Source: Isoetes taiwanensis
Lineage: Eukaryota > Streptophyta > Lycopodiopsida > Isoetales > Isoetaceae
Direction of reading: 5' to 3'
NCBI GenBank assembly: GCA_021234155.1
Contig: JAJEKV010000046.1
Coordinates: 9,369,012-9,433,011, forward strand
DNA: 64,000 bases
The notes below the pieces were generated by a model. It was not told where the DNA came from, searched no databases, and saw only the letters and a list, made by a program, of their open reading frames with translations. This document shows, piece after piece, positions 43,845-54,366 of this stretch; positions within the stretch are counted from its first letter, which is position 1; each line of letters starts with the position of its first letter. Both the position numbers and the translations under genes were made by a program.

Positions 43845-46331
43845 CTCCCCCTTAATGTGATATTCCAGACTCCTCACGCCAAGAGCCAACCTGAAATCTT
43901 CAAACTTGGCTTTTCCTAATGGTTTTGTGAAAATATCTGCAATCTGATCTTCTGACCTGCAGTATTGGATATCAATTTCTCCATTCTCAACTTTTTCTCG
44001 TACAAAATGGTAGGTGGTCTCAATATGCTTGGTTCTGCCATGAAAAACAGGATTGTTTGCAATGCGTATGCTGCTCATATTATCGGTGAAAATGCAAGTG
44101 GGTCTGCTGTCATTGCTCCCAATTTCTTCCATGAATTTTTGAATCCAAACGGATTCACATGCTGCAATGCTACAACCTTTATATTCTGCTTCAGCAGTGC
44201 TAATTGCAACAGTGCTTTGTCTCTTACTTTTCCAAGTTACAGCACCATTTCCAATTGAGAATGCATAACCACTCGTGGATCTTCTTGTGTCCACACAACC
44301 AGCCATATCGGAGTCTGTGTATCCAACTACATCAAGCTGACTATTTGATTCATACAAGATACCAAAATCATGTGTTCCCTTGATGTATCTCAGCACTCTC
44401 TTAGCAGCAATCCAATGCGTTTGAGTAGGATTAGCCAAAAATCTACTCAATACTCCTACAGCAAATGATATATCAGGTCTGGTCACAGTGAGATAGTTCA
44501 AGCTTCCTACTAATGCCCTGTAGAGTGTTGCATCGAATGATTTTGCACCTTTCTCATAAGCTGAAAGTTTAATGCCAACCTCCATTGGCGTAGAAGCTGG
44601 TTTAGTAGTCTCCATGTGGAATTTCCTTAGTAGATCTGCTGCATACTTTTTCTGAGAAATAAAAATTCCATTGGCATCCTTCTTCACTTCAATGCCCAAG
44701 AAGTAGTGTAACTCTCCAAGATTTGTCATGTCAAAGAACTCTCCAAATTGTTTTATCTCATGTTCAATCAACTTGAGAGAACTGCCCGTGACAATGAGAT
44801 CATCTACATATACTACGATCAAAGTAATGTCATCACCATCATGCCTAATATAGAGGCTAGAATCTGCACTGCTCCTTACAAAGTTTTTGCTCAATAAGTA
44901 ACTATCAAGTTTGGAATACCAAGCCCGAGATGACTGTTTTAGCCCATATAATGCTTTATTCAGTTTGCAAACAAGATCGTTACCTTCGTGCTTGTATCCG
45001 GGTGGTTGCTCCAAATAGACCAACTCCTTGAGCTCTCCGTTCAAGAAAGCGCTTTTCACATCAAGTTGATACAAATTCCATCCAAATTGAGCTGCAAGCG
45101 ATATGGATAACCTCACTGTTTCCATTTTGGCTACCGGAGCATAGGTGTCTAAGTAATCTTCCCCTTCTCTTTGAGCAAAACCTTTTGCCACCAGCCTGGC
45201 TTTGTGCCTTTGAACAGTCCCATCTGCATTATACTTTAGCTTATAGACCCATTTACATCCAATGACATTTCTATCCTTTGGTCTTGGTACCAATTCCCAT
45301 GTATTGTTGACTAGTATGGATTTGTACTCCTCATTCATTGCATCATTCCATTCCTTAGAATGCCTAGCATCTTCAAACGAAATGGGTTCACAAATATTGG
45401 CAAAATTGCATTGATGAGCTGCTGCGCTTTGTTTCGACTCAATATTGCCTTGACTTCTTGTAAACGGTCTTTGTGCCCAAGGTGCCACATTGGTACTAGG
45501 GACTGATTTTACGTTCAGCTGAGTTGTATCAGACTTTGCTGTTGGCTTTTCACCATTATCTTCTTTTGCTACTTCTTTACCTGCTCTTCTTTCATAGGTA
45601 AGCACTTTATCAGGCCAAACTCTTGGTTCACATTGAGGTGTAACAGGCCTGTTTTGATCTGATCCTTCATCTTGTTGCCATTTAAGTGGAAATTCAAATA
45701 TTTCCTCCTCTTGATCTTGCTGATCAGTGACTGATATTGGACCTGCAATATTCTCATCAAACGTCACGTCACGTGAGACAATTATTTTCTGCTTAGCAGG
45801 ATCCCATAATCTGTAGGCCTTAGCCCTCAAACTATACCCAAGCATGGTGCAAACTCTTGCTTTGTCATCAAATTTCTTCCTGCCGTCCTCCTTAAAGACA
45901 TGCGCATATGCTTTACATCCAAATACACGCAAATGATTCACACCTGGCTTTCTTTTGTAATAAACCTCATGTGGAGTCTTTCCATCTAAGACTCTCGTCC
46001 CTGCTCTATTCAGCAAATACACTGCAGTGAGTACTGCTTCAGCCCAAAAACGATGCGGCATCTTCCATTGAACCATTAGGCAATTTGCCATTTCGCAAAT
46101 TGTCCTATTGCGCCTTTCTACTACTCCGTTTTGTTGTGGAGAGCGTGGCGTTGTCAATTGTCTTTTGATCCCATTGTCTTCACAAAATTGTTCAAACTTT
46201 GTGGACAAAAATTCTCCTCCATTATCGGTCCGTAAGGTGAGTATTTTCTGCCCGCTTTCACATTCCACTTCTTCCTTGAAGACTTTGAAATGATAAAAGC
46301 TTCTGATTTTGTTTTGAGAAAATAGACCCAC
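43839..46331 (-). CDS. Copia pol: integrase C-terminal part, reverse transcriptase, RNase H (830 codons)
   Basis: One long frame. Near its start is the end of the integrase core: LTLRTDNGGEFLS (second catalytic Asp) and PQQNGVVERRNRT (Glu). The reverse transcriptase follows with ELVPRPKDRNVIGCKWVYKL, KARLVAKGFAQREG, LDVKSAFLNGELKE and the catalytic VVYVDDLIVTG. RNase H is at the end with GYTDSDMAGCVDTRRSTSGY, AEAEYKG and FTDNMSSIRIANN. The last residues read through the polypurine tract and the TAG stop lies in the first bases of the LTR. The first 50 integrase residues are in another frame (see 46300-46432), so the natural polyprotein is broken by a frameshift near 46310. Confidence 0.9.
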   Translation of the reverse strand: MGLFSQNKIRSFYHFKVFKEEVECESGQKILTLRTDNGGEFLSTKFEQFCEDNGIKRQLTTPRSPQQNGVVERRNRTICEMANCLMVQWKMPHRFWAEAVLTAVYLLNRAGTRVLDGKTPHEVYYKRKPGVNHLRVFGCKAYAHVFKEDGRKKFDDKARVCTMLGYSLRAKAYRLWDPAKQKIIVSRDVTFDENIAGPISVTDQQDQEEEIFEFPLKWQQDEGSDQNRPVTPQCEPRVWPDKVLTYERRAGKEVAKEDNGEKPTAKSDTTQLNVKSVPSTNVAPWAQRPFTRSQGNIESKQSAAAHQCNFANICEPISFEDARHSKEWNDAMNEEYKSILVNNTWELVPRPKDRNVIGCKWVYKLKYNADGTVQRHKARLVAKGFAQREGEDYLDTYAPVAKMETVRLSISLAAQFGWNLYQLDVKSAFLNGELKELVYLEQPPGYKHEGNDLVCKLNKALYGLKQSSRAWYSKLDSYLLSKNFVRSSADSSLYIRHDGDDITLIVVYVDDLIVTGSSLKLIEHEIKQFGEFFDMTNLGELHYFLGIEVKKDANGIFISQKKYAADLLRKFHMETTKPASTPMEVGIKLSAYEKGAKSFDATLYRALVGSLNYLTVTRPDISFAVGVLSRFLANPTQTHWIAAKRVLRYIKGTHDFGILYESNSQLDVVGYTDSDMAGCVDTRRSTSGYAFSIGNGAVTWKSKRQSTVAISTAEAEYKGCSIAACESVWIQKFMEEIGSNDSRPTCIFTDNMSSIRIANNPVFHGRTKHIETTYHFVREKVENGEIDIQYCRSEDQIADIFTKPLGKAKFEDFRLALGVRSLEYHIKGEC
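43845..43856 (-). promoter_or_regulatory. Polypurine tract of young copia element
   Basis: Element-strand ATTAAGGGGGAG directly abuts the 3' LTR, where plus-strand DNA synthesis would be primed. It also encodes the last codons of pol. Confidence 0.85.
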
Positions 46332-46842
46332 ATCCTTCTTGAGTAATCATCCACTAACAAGAAGAAATATAAGGATCCACCAATGGATTTTGTTGGCATA
46401 AAGCCGCAAAGGTCAGCATGCACTAATTCCAAAGGTTTTTATGCCTATATTCAGATTCTTGAGGAAACGGAACCCTATGCTGTTTTCCAAGAACACAAGG
46501 CTCACAAACCTGTTTTTCATCATGTATTTGAGGTAAACCATGCACATTTTCTTTGCTGGGACAGCGTCGCAAACTTCCATAACTGATATGGCCATACCTT
46601 TTGTGCCAAATCTCTGATTGGCTGCTGCTACCTGCTACTATATTGGCCTGATTTTGGGCAGGGACAATCTCCATTTTATATAAATTGCCTTCTCTTCTTG
46701 CACGAGCAATCACCTTCATCTTTCTTATCATCTTCATGAATTCTTCACTTGGCTGAAAAATTATTGTTTTCGCCTTCATCAAAGAAAAAACTTTGAAGCC
46801 CTTACGAGTGATGCAAGCAACAGAAAGCAGATTCCTCTTCAA
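46300..46842 (-). pseudogene. Copia pre-integrase and integrase N-terminus (frame-shifted)
   Basis: Two overlapping frames. The upstream one (46842-46423) has LLSVACITRKGFKVF, then SEIWHKRYGHISYGSL (pre-integrase His block) and CEPCVLGKQHRVPF (Cys block), which together bind zinc. The other (46432-46300) has MELVHADLCGFMP (first catalytic Asp) and LLVDDYSRRMWVYFLK. A one-base slip joins it to the long pol frame. Confidence 0.85.
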
Positions 46843-48067
46843 CCGGGTACAAGTTTGACATTTTGAAATGTCACAATGGCGCCTCTCCTTCTCCTTTCAC
46901 CCTTACATTTCCATTCCCTTCTATTGCTAGCGAGGAATCATCTCCCAAAAAGGATTTTATCTCCATCATACTTTGTGAATTTTGAGAAAAGAGATTCATC
47001 ACCTGTTACATGAGTTGAGCAGCCACTATCCAAACAAGCAACGCACCTATCAGACTTGTATCTTACATGATCGACTTCATCTACTTAACATTGCAAAATC
47101 TTGTGCAGCCATAGAGGTTTTCTCCTTTGAGCTTGATGGCTTACCCTTCTTCAAGGTAATGCGACTCCTTTTTTCAAGTTTCATCTTCAATATACTCTTC
47201 TTTAGAGGGCAATCATTTACCATATGGCCAACTTCATCACAACAATAGCATTTGATATTTTTGTTGGAGTATGAACTCCAACGTCGCTCTCCCCCTCTAC
47301 CTCTATTTGTACGCCCCTTTCATGGCCTCTTCCTCGTTGAGGTTCTCCTCGTTGAGACTGATGAGATTGAGAATCATTTTTGGGAGTACCTTCTTCTTGG
47401 TGTTGGAAATTTCTCCAATTTCCTCGACCCCTGCTCCCCTATTTCTTGATTGTCTGAAATTTCTTCTTGATTGGCTGAAATTAACCTGCTCCGTTTGTTC
47501 CAAGATTTGTGATCTCAAAACTTTCTGCTGCAGGGCTGCTGCAAGCTCTTCAAACTAGGCTCATTCTCCGCTTGAAAAGCATCAAGAAAGTGCTCATATT
47601 CAGGTGCTCCCTATATATGGCATTTAGTAGCTCATCTTCTTCAACTTCAACTCCGATAGAAGCCAATTGTGCGGCGATTTCTGTGATCTTCGCAATGAAG
47701 TCACTAACATCTTTACATCCTCTTAACTTTAGACTGTTAAGCTGATTTCTTAACAGCTGCTTCCTTGTATGATTCTTTGTCTCATATATTTGTTGAAATC
47801 TGCGCAAGCTTCACTAGCACTTTTCACTCCAAGTATGTGCCTTTGCATGGAATCATCCACTGCAAGTTTGATGAGCAGCAGAGCCTTTTTGTTCAACTCC
47901 TCCCATTTGTCATCTTCATTTTGGTCTTCACCAGCTACTACATCCCAAACTCCAGCAAGATCAAGTGCCAAAGTCATCTTCTCCTTCCAAATAGAGTAGT
48001 TCTTACCTTTAAGCAAGAACTTTTCATTCATGAACACCTTTTCCAGGCTGTCCATTGTAAAAAACAC
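46843..48067 (-). pseudogene. Copia gag with zinc knuckle (and protease region), frame-shifted
   Basis: Gag starts at about 48052 with MDSLEKVFMNEKFLLKGKNY, continues through KALLLIKLAVDDSMQRHILG, changes frame near 47790, then LRNQLNSLKLRGCKDVSDFI. A zinc knuckle with CYCCDEVGHMVNDC occurs near 47240-47200. Protease lies in the interval 47050-46850, where frames are badly broken and I cannot see an intact DSG motif. Confidence 0.8.
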
Positions 48068-48358
48068 AAGCCTCTTCTAATCAAAGCCACAAATCTGCAA
48101 ACCCCTACTCTATTTTCAACATGCAAGGCAATATGCAAGCTGCTGCAAGAAATCTTTCAGATTTTGCACTCAAGGGCTGCTTTTAGCTTGGTTAATGCTG
48201 CATGCAACTCTCCATAACAGAAGAATGCTTAAGAATGCTTCTCTCTAGGCTCAAACAGAAGTTAGGGTTAAAATCTGCTCTGTTTTTCACAAGGCAGAAA
48301 AACCTTCCCAAAATACTTCCTCTCCTGCACAGAATGAAGCACCCAAGGATGAAACACC

Positions 48359-48370
48359 GCTCTGATACCA
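48359..48370 (-). promoter_or_regulatory. tRNA-iMet primer-binding site of young copia
   Basis: On the element strand TGGTATCAGAGC, the standard plant copia primer site complementary to initiator tRNA-Met, two bases inside the 5' LTR. Confidence 0.95.
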
Positions 48371-48372
48371 AA

Positions 48373-48643
48373 TGTTGAGTGGAGAAGATGATCTGAACAA
48401 CAAAACAGTATGGAGAGAGGAGGAGACGCACCAAGTAACAAAGGAGAAGCAGGAAACTTATGTATTACACTAACTCATGAGATGTACATATATATATGTG
48501 CCACGTCCTCATGTTGGGTGGCAAATAGGGAAAAAGATAAAGAATGGGGGGACCCATGGGCTAATATAAAATGTCCCATGGGGTACAACGTTAAGTTACA
48601 ACGACTTAACATGTTCAATATATCACATTATACTAATCTAACA
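48373..48643 (-). repeat. 5' LTR of young copia element
   Basis: Nearly identical to 43561-43844. Followed on the plus strand by the target duplication TCTTC and the continuation of the older copia gag region. Confidence 0.95.
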
Positions 48644-49290
48644 TCTTCATGAATTCTTCACTTGGCTGAAAAATTATTGCTTCATCTTCATCGGAAAAAA
48701 CTTTGAAACCCTTACGAGTTATGCAAGCAACAGAAAATAAATTCCTTTTTAAATCCGGTACAAGTTTGATATTTTGAAATGTCACAATAGCATCTCCTTC
48801 TCCTTCTCCTTTCACTCTTACAATTCCATTCCCTTCTATTGCTAGCGAGGAATCATCTCATAAAAGGATTTTATCTCCATCATACTTTGTGAATTTTGAG
48901 AAAAGGGATTCATCACCTATCCAAACAAGCATCCACTATGCAAACAAGCAACGCACCTATCAGACTTGTATCTTACATGATCAACCTCATCTACAAACAT
49001 TGCAAAATCTTGTGCATCCTTAGAGGTTTGCTCCCTTGAGCTTGACGGCGACCCTTCAAGGTAATGCGACTCCCTTTCAAGTTTCATTTTCAATATACTC
49101 CTTTTTAGAGGGCAATCATTCACCATATGGCCAACTTCATCACAACAATAGCATTTGATATTTTTGTTGGAGTATGAACTCCAACGCCTCTCCCTCACAC
49201 CTCTATTTGTAATGGCCTCTTTCATGGCCTCTTCCTCGCTGAGGTTCTCCTCATTGACCCCTCCTCCATTTCTAGCCATTAAACTCTGGT
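48644..49290 (-). pseudogene. Old copia element, right part: protease/gag remnant
   Basis: Continuation of the older element interrupted at 43560/48644. The minus-strand frame at 49279-48917 has a zinc knuckle CYCCDEVGHMVNDC, then LKMKLERESHYLEGSPSSS. At 48815-48650 the frame has FQNIKLVPDLKRNLFSVACI and continues across the insertion into the pol remnant at 43560. The gag N-terminus and 5' LTR are missing; homology stops near 49290. Confidence 0.85.
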
Positions 49291-49363
49291 TCTTAGAATG
49301 GCAGAGATGGTATTTTTTTATGCATGGTCTGTCCTCGAAGGACCTCCTATATGCTGATGATGC
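49291..49363 (+). pseudogene. Possible LINE reverse-transcriptase scrap
   Basis: The plus frame contains HGLSSKDLLYADDA, resembling the YADD catalytic box of a LINE reverse transcriptase. Removing the gag-only element joins it to 51127 onwards, but I cannot follow the protein far. Low confidence. Confidence 0.3.
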
Positions 49364-49617
49364 TGTTTTTACAGCAGTAGTTTTTACTATGCAAATATGG
49401 CTTAAGAGAGGCTGTTAAGATACATGCATGTAAGCCATATTTGAGCCACATCAAGGATCAGTGACGTGGCATAGTTAGTTAGGATAGAGACGTTAGAATC
49501 AGCTTTGTTCTATAAGTACATGTACTCTACATTCATAATTTGAAGTTAGCCGTTCTTTCTTGCTTGCTCTATTGCTCTCTTTCGTTGATTCTTGCTGCCT
49601 TTATCCGATTCTTAACA
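49364..49617 (+). repeat. 5' LTR of the gag-only element
   Basis: Starts TGTTTTTACAGCAG and ends CGATTCTTAACA. The TATA-like TTCTATAAGTACATGTAC at about 49508-49525 is a plausible core promoter. Confidence 0.95.
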
Positions 49618-49629
49618 TGGTATCAGAGC
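49618..49629 (+). promoter_or_regulatory. tRNA-iMet primer-binding site
   Basis: TGGTATCAGAGC directly adjoins the 5' LTR. Confidence 0.95.
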
Positions 49630-49963
49630 CCAAGGGGGCAGAAGGCTGGATCAGGAGTGCATAGGAGTTGATAGCGGTCCATTCAGAGGCCAAGATCGGG
49701 CTAATTCCCGCTGCAGCCAGAGTCTTGGGCGAATTTAGGCTCCAGATTTTTTTGGCGCCTGAGGCCAAAATCTGTGAGGAGAAGGCCAATCGTGACGCCT
49801 GAGGTCCATTGGTTGGACGTGTGATTGTTTATTGAGGCAAAATCGTTTGCCCAATATAGGTTCAAAGACCTTTTTCTGAGACGTTTTTCTTGGCAGTCTA
49901 AATTTAGACGGAAGGCTTCCTTTTTGTCGACAAAGCTCCTCCATTAGTTATTTCTTGGTGAAG

Positions 49964-50827
49964 ATGGAGGCCGGGAAGCTTCCTCATAATCGGAATTCCA
50001 TCCTTACAGGAGAAAATTATGCAGCATGGAAAATCTATTTCGAAGGAGCACTTGGGTTCAATGGCCTGGATGATGTTTTAGACCCAAGTTTCACTGTTAA
50101 AAATGAAGCAGCAAAGAAGATCAGCACAAAAGCATTGGGAATGCTCAAGATGAGTCTTGATCCTGCTGTTGGGAATCACATTGCAGGGTTGAAGACTTTC
50201 ACTGCAGCATGGGATCAGCTTAAATCAGTCTATGAAAATACCAATGATGCTAGGATTTGTTACCTAAAGGATGTCATGCATGATAACAAGCTTTCTGATT
50301 GCAAAGGCATGCATGACTATCTTGGCAAGATCATGCAGACTCGAGTGGCTTTGGCTGACATGGGTGTGCATTTGGAAGACAAAGACGTTATCCAGTCCTT
50401 ACTTCGTGGGCTTCCATCGACTTTTGATCATGTAGTCACAGCTATTGAGTTAAGGGAGACGCCAATCAAATTAGATCAGTTATCCTCCATTTTATTACAG
50501 CAAGATATCAAACTGCAACATCAAAGCAGTAAAGTGGGTGACAGTGCCTTCTACCATCGGGTTCAAAAGAAAGATCCTAAAGTTAAAAGAGGTGATTGTT
50601 TCTGCTGTGGAGAGGCAGGGCATTGGCTCAAAGATTGTCCCCATCGCACCTGCTCTAAATGTGGTGGCAAGGGTCACTGGTTCAAAGAATGCTCCAAGAT
50701 TGAAGAAGCACCTCTTACTGAAATGTCCAAGCTCTCTCTTACTTCTGAACGAAATTTGGTTGCAATTGAAGTTCAAGACTCTTCTCATCAGGAGAATGAA
50801 GAGGAGGAGGACGAATATATGTACTAG
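49964..50827 (+). CDS. Copia-type Gag with two zinc knuckles (287 aa), intact
   Basis: Capsid-forming protein of the gag-only element. I choose ATG 49964 (MEAGKLPHN); the frame is open a little upstream but without ATG. The N-terminal two thirds are the UBN2-type helical region: LTGENYAAWKIYFEGAL, TAAWDQLKSVYENTNDARI, LLRGLPSTFDHVVTAIE. Two CX2CX4HX4C knuckles follow: CFCCGEAGHWLKDC and CSKCGGKGHWFKEC. The C-terminus is acidic (ENEEEEDEYMY). No frameshift or stop, in contrast to the neighbouring elements, so selection on Gag has been recent. No pol remnant lies between its stop and the polypurine tract. Confidence 0.93.
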   Translation: MEAGKLPHNRNSILTGENYAAWKIYFEGALGFNGLDDVLDPSFTVKNEAAKKISTKALGMLKMSLDPAVGNHIAGLKTFTAAWDQLKSVYENTNDARICYLKDVMHDNKLSDCKGMHDYLGKIMQTRVALADMGVHLEDKDVIQSLLRGLPSTFDHVVTAIELRETPIKLDQLSSILLQQDIKLQHQSSKVGDSAFYHRVQKKDPKVKRGDCFCCGEAGHWLKDCPHRTCSKCGGKGHWFKECSKIEEAPLTEMSKLSLTSERNLVAIEVQDSSHQENEEEEDEYMY

Positions 50828-50870
50828 AAGCTAGGATCTTACATTAGTAAACGCTCCGTTTAAGGGAGGA

Positions 50871-51126
50871 TGTTTTACAGCAGTAGTTTTTACTATACTA
50901 TGCATATGGCTTAAGAGAGGCTGTTAAGATACATGCATGTAAGCCATATTTGAGCCACATCAAGGATCAGTGACGTGGCATAGTTAGTTAGGATAGAGAC
51001 GTTAGAATCAGCTTTGTTCTATAAGTACATGTACTCTACATTCATAATTTGAAGTTAGCCGTTCTTTCTTGCTTGCTCTATTGCTCTCTTTCGTTGATTC
51101 TTGCTGCCTTTATCCGATTCTTAACA
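50871..51126 (+). repeat. 3' LTR of the gag-only element
   Basis: Starts TGTTTTACAGCAG and ends CTTAACA. It differs from the 5' LTR only in a few bases within its first 40 positions. Confidence 0.95.
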
Positions 51127-51131
51127 GATGC

Positions 51132-52279
51132 TGATGCTGCCATAGTGACCTTGACCTTAGGAGATCCATTACATTCTAAGCACAAACAAAAGCCCGGTTA
51201 AAAGCAATGATACTCCTGAGAGAGGTTATGGCTCCTTATCTCTTTCAGAATTTAGGAGTTAATGCTTAGCCATCCACCTTTCATTTTGACAATTCAGGAA
51301 AAGTGCAGCACCCTTGGACCAAACATGATGTTCAGGTCTATTTTGTTTTAGACCGGCTTGACAATGGCCTGGTTGAACGACAGTACTGCCCAACTCATGA
51401 TCAGACCACAGATGGATGGATTTATCAAACCAATGGTAGGACTGGAGTTTACACAAGGTAAAATTTCAAATATACGCCCCTGGTTTGCAAATATTCAAAA
51501 AACATAATAAAAATAAATATGATAATACAATTAACATGGTTCCTCAAATTTAAAAGTTGTCTTCACAAACATAGTAGATTAAGATAAGATCTTCCCATCA
51601 AGACCAAATTCATCTAAATAGGCGTTAAAATTCATATGCAACTTGAAGATCCCAACTCCGCTTTAGATGACTATTGCTATTGGAAAAGGCCTCACTCTCA
51701 TCTATGAGTTTCATGAAGATCCATTTTTTTATGAGCCAAATATCCTGTTTCTTAGGTATTTTTGGAATATTTGCAAATTTAAGGGGTTATATTTAAAAAA
51801 TTCTCTTTACAAAATTTAAGTACAAAGGTCAAGGCACTAGACACTGACTAGCATGCCTCATGTTGACTTGGACACTTGGGCTACACATCATGGTTTGGTG
51901 ACTTGGCTGCTGACCTGTCCTTTATTATTTAGGCACAGTCACCTCCTCTCATTCAGTCCGTCCTTTTCTTTCTTGAGGTCTTTTTTTCACAAGGTTTTCA
52001 TATTATCTCTGGTTCTATAAGTGAAGAGGTTACTTGACTTGCATGTTGATTTAGCTTCTAATATCTAGATCATAGGATACCAATAACAAGTTTTTCTCCA
52101 TGTAAACGCCTGCCGACCCTTCTTCATTGTATTTTTTCCAATTTTTGCGATCACGTGGGCGTATTTTTGGGAGTATAATCCAAGAATATGCTGTATTTAG
52201 CCATTTAGAAATGTTAGGCCATGGTTTCAAAGGGTGCCTTATAAAATAATTAGATAGTTAGATCAATTGAGGAGATGGC
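51132..52279. other. No gene recognised
   Basis: AT-rich DNA between two LTR elements. The first hundred bases may continue the LINE scrap at 49291-49363. No other coding or repeat structure is evident. Confidence 0.4.
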
Positions 52280-54325
52280 TGTTGCCCCCAAAGGACAACA
52301 TGCTAATAGAAATCTATTTATTCAAGTTAGGTCAACTCATTTCAGAAGACTAGGTCAAAGTTTGGAAGATTCTTGTCATTCAACATTGATATGGAGGTCA
52401 AAAGGTGTTCATGCTTCAAGTCAAAAAATGCTCAAGACTTAAACTTCACAAGAGGTACTTTATTTGAGGTCAAATGCTTAATCAGGAATATGCTCTAGAA
52501 GATTCTGGGTTATGAAGTTTGGAAGACATTATTTGAAGCTTGGAAGTTGAAGTTTGGAAGACCCCCTTATATGTGGTTCCACCCTTGTCACCCACCTTGC
52601 CTAGCCATTTTCTTTCCATATCCATAACTTATCTGCCAATTATCCCATGGTATTTCCCCTATGTACTCTTCATGACCACTTTACACTATTGCCCTCAAAA
52701 AATTGCCATAAACATTTACCCCACTACCCCCATTGTTGCACTTTTGGCTCAATATTGTCTTCCTACCCATTATTCACTCTTTTGCCATGCTTGCTTTGCT
52801 ATAATTACCATCTCCCTCAAATCCCCTACCATTTCCTTCAATGTGCCATCACTTTGTCCATCCAAAAATCTACCTAAGCCTTTGTTTTAAAAATACCATT
52901 CCCCATTATTTCCTTTGCCCCCCAAATGTTCCTTCATTCTTGTGTCATCATATTCATAGTGGCATATTCCTAATCTTGCCTAAAGATGCCCCAAAGATTC
53001 CCAATTCTTTTTACACGTGTGGACATTCTTCTCCATGGTCCATGGGTTATAATCCCTTTCAATATTTTTTGGGTAAAAGCCTTTAAACCATTGGCCAAGC
53101 TTTCAAAAATGGTCGAATACAGTATATTCCAGGTATATTCGCTCAAAAATACGGGACCGTATCGCGGAATTCTTGAGAAAATACTTTCAACGAACCCTAA
53201 TTATGGAAACCTGCTCGAATCACGCCGGAATGGAAGCATTAGACTCTGAAACCTACCTATTTCTGCATTTCCCGCTCTTAAGCATCTTATCAAGCCTAAA
53301 TTTAAGCCCTAATATGCTGAAACCGTTAAACCAAAAACATATATACCGGGAGACAATAACAGAAGATTTTTGAAGGCCCAGAAGTATTCAGGTCATACAT
53401 TGATCATTGCTGAGCAAGATCTGGACGATCCTTGAAGTTCTTGAGCTCTCCTCAACTGGATCTACAAGATTTAGTTGACATTACTTTCAGAAATTACCTT
53501 ATGACTTTTGATGATTATTTTCTTGTACTGGAAGCTATGAAGCATCCTTATCTGTTGTTATCTTGATATATTTACCTTCATATCAATCCAAATTGACTGT
53601 CAAGTTGTTGAATTTGTCTCTGATATTTTCCTTAGTAATTCTTGCCACAAAAAAATTCTATAGAAAAATCCCTGAGTGTTTTTAACACCTTCGGCCTATT
53701 TGCCACCTATCCTTGGGTTTTAAGAAAGCCAAAGGAGTTGGAATCATTCAAAAATACCAAGTATAGATCAAATTCAAAAAAATTGCTCTCGGGTTTGAAC
53801 TGTTTTTTACTGTATTTTGCCAAATCCAGTCACAAAAAATACCTCTACACCTCCAAATGAGGATTTGACTGCTTGCCTCTCTTCCCTAGCACCATTGCAA
53901 CCTACCTGCTTTGGAAATTCTCAAAAAAGTGATTGGCAACTCCAAATCTCAATTTTCTGATCACTGTTTTCTACATTTGACCTCTACTGACCAAAATTTG
54001 ACCCCACTTTGAACTCGAATAACTCACATATTAAATCTCTGACTTGGTCAGAGACTTTACTGTTGGATATCTACAACTTTTTTGACCAAGTCTACAGTAT
54101 CTGACTCGAAAAATCAATCTGCATTCCAACACCACAATTGTTTTGGCAAAGGTGCCACTTTTTGAAAAAGGGAAAGGTATAGAACTCGAACTTATTGAAC
54201 TTTTCTTTGAAATTTTCTTGCATAGACTGATCACCTTAAGTGATCTGGAGGTTCTAACCCCAATTTGAGTGAAAACTCAAGTTGGATCCTTGTGGTTGAC
54301 CTTTAAGCCAGGTTTAGGGTCAACA
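52280..54325 (+). repeat. 5' LTR of the gypsy element (2046 bp)
   Basis: Starts TGTTGCCCCCAAAGGACAACA (one mismatch in an 8-bp inverted repeat that is perfect in the other copies) and ends GGTTTAGGGTCAACA. It has long pyrimidine-rich segments; reading frames in it are not genes. Confidence 0.95.
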
Positions 54326-54327
54326 TC

Positions 54328-54346
54328 TTGGAGGTCATACCGAGAT
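54328..54346 (+). promoter_or_regulatory. Putative tRNA primer-binding site
   Basis: TGGAGGTCATACCGAGAT lies a few bases after the 5' LTR. It has the same position and nearly the same sequence as in the non-coding element at 8811. Confidence 0.7.
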
Positions 54347-54366
54347 CTTCCTAGACCTCAGAACTC

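Larger units (their letters stand above)
43561..48643 (-). mobile_element. Young Ty1/copia element, complete with LTRs, nested in an older relative
   Basis: LTRs at 43561-43844 (3') and 48373-48643 (5') are essentially identical apart from a 13-bp duplication and one base. The 5-bp target duplication TCTTC is present at 43556-43560 and 48644-48648. A tRNA-iMet primer site and a polypurine tract are in place. Internal genes run gag, pre-integrase, integrase, reverse transcriptase, RNase H on the minus strand. Frameshifts in gag and integrase make this copy non-autonomous although recently inserted. It landed in the same element family, in the segment equivalent to its own 46730. Confidence 0.95.
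49364..51126 (+). mobile_element. Gag-only LTR retrotransposon (TR-GAG-like), complete
   Basis: LTRs at 49364-49617 (254 bp) and 50871-51126 (256 bp) are nearly identical. Target duplication GATGC at 49359-49363 and 51127-51131. Initiator-Met primer site at 49618-49629 and purine-rich TTTAAGGGAGGA directly before the 3' LTR. The single internal gene is a gag; there is no protease, integrase or reverse transcriptase. Such elements rely on pol from a copia relative. Confidence 0.95.

Noticed and set aside
43965-44258. Plus-strand frames antisense to copia pol and gag (also 46982-48217)
   Set aside because: They are shadows of the real minus-strand frames.
48359-48370. tRNA gene suggested by the match to initiator tRNA-Met (also at 49618)
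   Set aside because: Only the 12-base primer-binding complement is present next to an LTR; no tRNA body.
52540-53373. Frames of 60-116 codons in the gypsy LTR, repeated at 62680-63407
   Set aside because: They lie in LTR sequence, are Pro/Ser/Cys-rich by composition and have no known domain.
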